Positions 60,568 through 64,000 of a DNA stretch of 64,000 nucleotides are shown piece after piece (position 1 is the stretch's first letter; each line of letters opens with the position of its first letter). The notes beneath the pieces were generated by a model, which saw only the letters and a program-made list of their open reading frames with translations, had not been told where the DNA came from and searched no databases. Both the position numbers and the translations under genes were made by a program. Source of the stretch: Stieleria varia (GTDB taxonomy: Bacteria; Planctomycetota; Planctomycetia; Pirellulales; Pirellulaceae); contig NZ_CP151726.1 of NCBI RefSeq assembly GCF_038443385.1, positions 3,162,001-3,226,000 of the forward strand. Reading direction: 5' to 3'.

Positions 60568-61022
60568 CAAAAGCGAGCGGTGGTGTCCCTGACACAGTCA
60601 CTTGCTTTCCCCGCGAATCGCCCAAGCCCTGAAAGGGCCGGACATAGTAGCCCAGGGCAAAGCGAAGCGGCGCCCTGGGGCCAATGGTTGCTGTCGTGTC
60701 CCAATTTCACCCTGAAAGGGTGAGACAATCACACCGGATGGACACGCTCAATGATCCACTCAAATGTCATTCCGACACAACTACATCTTCGGCTTCCAGA
60801 GACAGCATGTAACGCCCTTTCAGGGCTACGATTAACCCCACTTGTCATCATCCCAGGGCGTCGCTTCGCTATGCCCTGGGCTATCTTGTTCAGTCCCTTC
60901 GGGACGTGCGGAGAATAACCTATGTAGCTTGGGCACTCTTGCCCGAGAGATCACGGACGGGCAAGAGTGCCCATCCTACTTTTATTTTCCGCGCGTCCCG
61001 AGAGACGCGGCTACGTGCGCTG
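60568..61022. other. intergenic region made of dispersed palindromic repeats
   Basis: 455 bases without a gene. TAGCCCAGGGC (60648) and GCCCTGGGCTA (about 60875) face each other. CTGAAAGGG and CTTTCAGGG boxes occur three times. A clean 15-bp inverted repeat lies at 60931-60945/60958-60972. Confidence 0.75.
60924..60979. repeat. GGGCACTCTTGCCCG paired mini-hairpin repeat
   Basis: Arms 60931-60945 and 60958-60972 are exact reverse complements. Each arm is itself a hairpin (GGGCA-4-TGCCC), the same design as the CGACTT element. GTAG...CCTAC mark the ends. Confidence 0.85.
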
Positions 61023-64000
61023 CTACGGTGTGAGCGCCAGTTCTGGTTCGGGTTGCGTCGCCGGCTCGACTTCGTCTACCACGGGACGCTCGGCACCCGG
61101 CAGGCGATCGGAGATCCATTGACGGCTCTCCAGTGCCAGCGTGAACAGACTGGGCACGAACACGACCGTGAACACCGTGGAAACGAGCAAGCCGCCGAGA
61201 ACCACGCTGCCCAATCCGCGATACAGCTCGCTGCCCGCTCCAGGAAACAATACCAGCGGCAATAAACCCAAGATGGTCGTCGTTGTCGTCATGAAAATCG
61301 GACGGATACGTGTCCGCACGCTTTCCAATGTGGCTTCACCGACCGACATGTTTTCTTCACGGATCAATGTCAAGGATTGGTGGACGATCAGAATCGGGTT
61401 ATTCACCACCGTACCGATCAAGATCACGAATCCGAGCATCGTCAACACATCCAGCGGCTGAATGATGAACACGTTCAAGAGATTCAACGCCAAAATACCG
61501 CCGACGGCGCCCAAGGGGACGCTGAAGATGATGACCATCGGGTACAACCATGATTCAAACAATGCGGCCATCAATAGGTACGTGATCAACAACGCCAGGG
61601 CAAGGTTCCATCGCAATGCATTCCATGTGTCACGAAGTTTGTCCGCAGTACCAGCGAGGCCGATGCGATAGCCGCCGTCGAGTTGTCCGCTTTCTCGCAT
61701 TTTGGCAACGATCTCGGTTTCAATCCGTTGCATCGCGTCCTCCAAAGCCATGGAAGCGGGCGGGGAGACTTCGATGGTGATGCTACGTACTCGTTCACGG
61801 TGAGCGATTTGCTCGGGACCGCTGCGAGGCAGAATTTCAGCGACCGCGGAGAGCGGGATCAAACGGCCATCAGGAGTCGCGATCGGCAAGGCTCGCACGT
61901 CAGCGGTTGAGCCTGCGAAACGGTCTTCGCCACGAAGCGACAGATCGATCTTTTTGCCATCGAGGTAATAGTCTCCCACGTACGCACCGTCGACCAATGC
62001 GTTGACCAGGAAGCCGAGGTCCGCGTTACTGACTCCCATCTCCGCTGCTTGCAACAGTCTCGGCGTGACGTGAACTTCGGGGCTGGAAAGGTCCAACGAA
62101 GGAACCGGTCGGACTTGAGCCTCCGGCATCATGCCTTTGACTTGCCCGAGCACTTGTCCGCCCATCGCAACGAGCTTGGTCAGTTCCGGGCCGGTGATCT
62201 CGACGTCAATGGTTCGCCCGGAAGTCAGTCCTTGCTCGAACAAGCTCGATTGTTTGGCCACGGTAAACGTCTGATAGAGCTTGCCGCCGACTTCCTGCAC
62301 CAACGGCACCAGTTCAGCGGCTCGGCTCTCATCGACCGCTCGGATACCCATGAAGACCTGACGGCCACGGGCGACGAAAAAGAAATCGTTGATGACCGGG
62401 TACTTCAACGCCTCGGCTTCTTTGCTGCCCGGATCGACATCCCAGTAGGGGCTCAAGTCGCGTTCGACTTGCTCGCCCATCGTCATCAACTTGTCGAGGT
62501 TGTATCCCGGCGGTGGTAACAAGATCCCGAAGATCAGATTGCGATTGCCCGTGGGCAGATACTCGACTTTGGGCCAAAATGCAAAACTGACCAAACCGGC
62601 CGCCGCCGTCATCCCGGCGACCAACGCCAGTCGGCGAAGGACACCGCGTTGCAACCATGCATTGGCTCCGACGATCAGCGTGACAAACTTGTTGCCAAAT
62701 CCTGTGATCAAGCGAGGAATCAGCGTCGGCTTGGCTTCGTCGCGGCGCGAGCGAGAGGCACGGTCACCGAACAAGCGAGCTGACAGCGTTGGAATCAACG
62801 TCATTGAGATCAAGAGCGAGAAGGCGACCGAAGCACTGATGGCCAACGCGATGTCGCGGAACAGCTGGCCTGATTCTTCTTGGACGAAAACGACCGGCAA
62901 GAACACCGCGATGGTGGTCAGCGTGGATGCAACGACGGCGCCCAGCACCTCGCTGGTCGCGGCCGCGGTCGCTTTGAAAACGTTCTTGGACCCTTTGGCG
63001 TGTCGATAAATGTTTTCCAGCACGACCACAGCATTGTCGACCAACATACCGACCGCAAACGCGAGTCCCGCCAGGCTGATCACGTTGAGCGATCGACCCA
63101 GCATTCCCAGCACCAAAAACGTTCCCACGATACTCGTCGGAATGGCCAAGCCCACGATCAACGCACCTCTTGCAAACCACAAACCGACGACCAACAACAG
63201 TGCCAAGCTGACGGCAAAGAACCAGGGCGAGACGTAGGCCGCCGCGAGCGCACTGATCAGGATAAATGGGATCGCGATCAAGGTGCGGATGTTCAAGTGC
63301 AGAAACAACATCAGCACGCACATCGTCAGGGCGCCGCCGACAAAAATGTTTTGTCGAACGAGATCGACGGAGGAATAGATGTATTCGGTTTCGTCATAAA
63401 CCTGGGTTAATTGCAGACCGCGGCTTTTCAAGAGGCCTTCATCCAGCTCCTTGCGGACCTCTTGCAGACCCGTCATCACGTCCAACACGTTCGCGCCGGT
63501 TTCTCGCAAACAGTTCACCGCGATGCTGGATTCACCAAATCGTCGAACGAGACCATCGGGTTTCTTGTAACCCAAACGCACATCGGCGACGTCGCGGACA
63601 AAGACGGGGGCTCCGTTGCGAACGGCCAACAGTTGGTTCTCGACTTGTTCGGTCGAGCGGAATTGGCCCAGAGCACGCACCACCAAGCGCCGCTTGCCCT
63701 CCCAAAAATCACCCGCCGAAGTGTCGTTGTTTTGACCACGCAAGACGTCACGGACGCGAGAAAGTGTCAGTTGCCGCGCGGCGAGCCGTTGTGGGTCAAC
63801 GACCACTTGGACTTCCTCCTCCAAGCCACCGATGACGTTGGATTGCGAAACGCCGGCGACGCGTTCAAATCTTGCTTCGATCTCATCTTCGGCGAATCGG
63901 CGGAGTTTGGTCACGTCCATCGACTCGGGCGGCAACAGCTCGGCGACCTCCGGGTGATCCTTGGCCAAACGACGCAGCCTCAGCATCGCAACGCCCGGAT
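61023..64000 (-). CDS. RND-family efflux permease, N-terminus beyond window
   Basis: At least 991 residues of a resistance-nodulation-division transporter are visible. The frame stays open past 63986 to the window edge, and the usual first 50-130 residues are absent, so the gene begins outside. The product is a trimeric inner-membrane proton antiporter that works with a periplasmic adaptor and an outer-membrane channel. Visible landmarks are AFAVGMLVDNAVVVLENIY (TM4 region), the large porter domains, and VILIGTVVNNPILIVHQSL (TM10 region). The second TM4 acidic residue and the TM10 lysine of AcrB are Asn here, as in a known non-AcrB subgroup. The stop TAG is at 61023-61025. Substrate unknown. 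Confidence 0.93.
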   Translation of the reverse strand, partial: PGVAMLRLRRLAKDHPEVAELLPPESMDVTKLRRFAEDEIEARFERVAGVSQSNVIGGLEEEVQVVVDPQRLAARQLTLSRVRDVLRGQNNDTSAGDFWEGKRRLVVRALGQFRSTEQVENQLLAVRNGAPVFVRDVADVRLGYKKPDGLVRRFGESSIAVNCLRETGANVLDVMTGLQEVRKELDEGLLKSRGLQLTQVYDETEYIYSSVDLVRQNIFVGGALTMCVLMLFLHLNIRTLIAIPFILISALAAAYVSPWFFAVSLALLLVVGLWFARGALIVGLAIPTSIVGTFLVLGMLGRSLNVISLAGLAFAVGMLVDNAVVVLENIYRHAKGSKNVFKATAAATSEVLGAVVASTLTTIAVFLPVVFVQEESGQLFRDIALAISASVAFSLLISMTLIPTLSARLFGDRASRSRRDEAKPTLIPRLITGFGNKFVTLIVGANAWLQRGVLRRLALVAGMTAAAGLVSFAFWPKVEYLPTGNRNLIFGILLPPPGYNLDKLMTMGEQVERDLSPYWDVDPGSKEAEALKYPVINDFFFVARGRQVFMGIRAVDESRAAELVPLVQEVGGKLYQTFTVAKQSSLFEQGLTSGRTIDVEITGPELTKLVAMGGQVLGQVKGMMPEAQVRPVPSLDLSSPEVHVTPRLLQAAEMGVSNADLGFLVNALVDGAYVGDYYLDGKKIDLSLRGEDRFAGSTADVRALPIATPDGRLIPLSAVAEILPRSGPEQIAHRERVRSITIEVSPPASMALEDAMQRIETEIVAKMRESGQLDGGYRIGLAGTADKLRDTWNALRWNLALALLITYLLMAALFESWLYPMVIIFSVPLGAVGGILALNLLNVFIIQPLDVLTMLGFVILIGTVVNNPILIVHQSLTLIREENMSVGEATLESVRTRIRPIFMTTTTTILGLLPLVLFPGAGSELYRGLGSVVLGGLLVSTVFTVVFVPSLFTLALESRQWISDRLPGAERPVVDEVEPATQPEPELALTP

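Overview
The window looks like a chromosomal segment of a planctomycete of the Pirellulaceae (Rhodopirellula type). The evidence is the gene content: a DUF1592/DUF1552 pair with a cytochrome c-like motif, a Lys/Ala-repeat histone H1-like protein, an ECF sigma factor next to a Ser/Thr kinase with the N-terminal extension seen in this group, a sulfatase, DUF1080 and sialidase-like domains, and many dispersed palindromic repeats between genes. No rRNA, tRNA, prophage or CRISPR array was seen.

Layout. 1-6.8 kb: the C-terminus of a lipid A-type acyltransferase, a secreted carboxypeptidase-regulatory-like protein, a rhomboid protease, an exported nickel superoxide dismutase, a DUF2752 protein, and an overlapping pair (TIM-barrel sugar isomerase, threonine aldolase). 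6.9-15.3 kb: a methyltransferase coupled to a secreted WD40-caspase protein, then a divergent pair of fusions (DUF1080-PhoD and esterase-sialidase). 15.7-21.1 kb: treZ, a secreted endonuclease/exonuclease/phosphatase protein, a glycosyltransferase and a TlpA-like lipoprotein. 21.3-28.5 kb: four consecutive same-strand signalling genes (ECF sigma factor, transmembrane Ser/Thr kinase with a TAXI-type sensor domain, histidine kinase, REC-GGDEF-EAL regulator). This is the best candidate for an undescribed integrated system.

28.6-35.9 kb: DUF1552 and DUF1592 proteins, an alpha/beta hydrolase, a site-2 protease, and a histone H1-like gene behind an unusual 0.8 kb noncoding leader. 36-44.3 kb: Mrp ATPase, a small hypothetical gene, a degenerate sigma-54-type regulator, a small secreted Tyr/Trp-rich protein, and a three-gene cluster with a CPFC motif and two DUF3299 proteins. 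44.7-54.1 kb: a sulfatase with a helical-repeat tail, a histidine kinase with an unknown C-terminal region, a complete sugar ABC importer operon, and a DEAD-box helicase. 54.2-64 kb: a REP-associated tyrosine transposase inside its palindromic repeats, an SLC13-type transporter, two divergent phosphohexomutases and the C-terminal part of an RND efflux permease that runs off the window.

Intergenic space is rich in dispersed repeats whose arms are themselves small hairpins. Several families occur two to four times in this window, often directly at gene ends, and one supplies the stop codon of a small gene.
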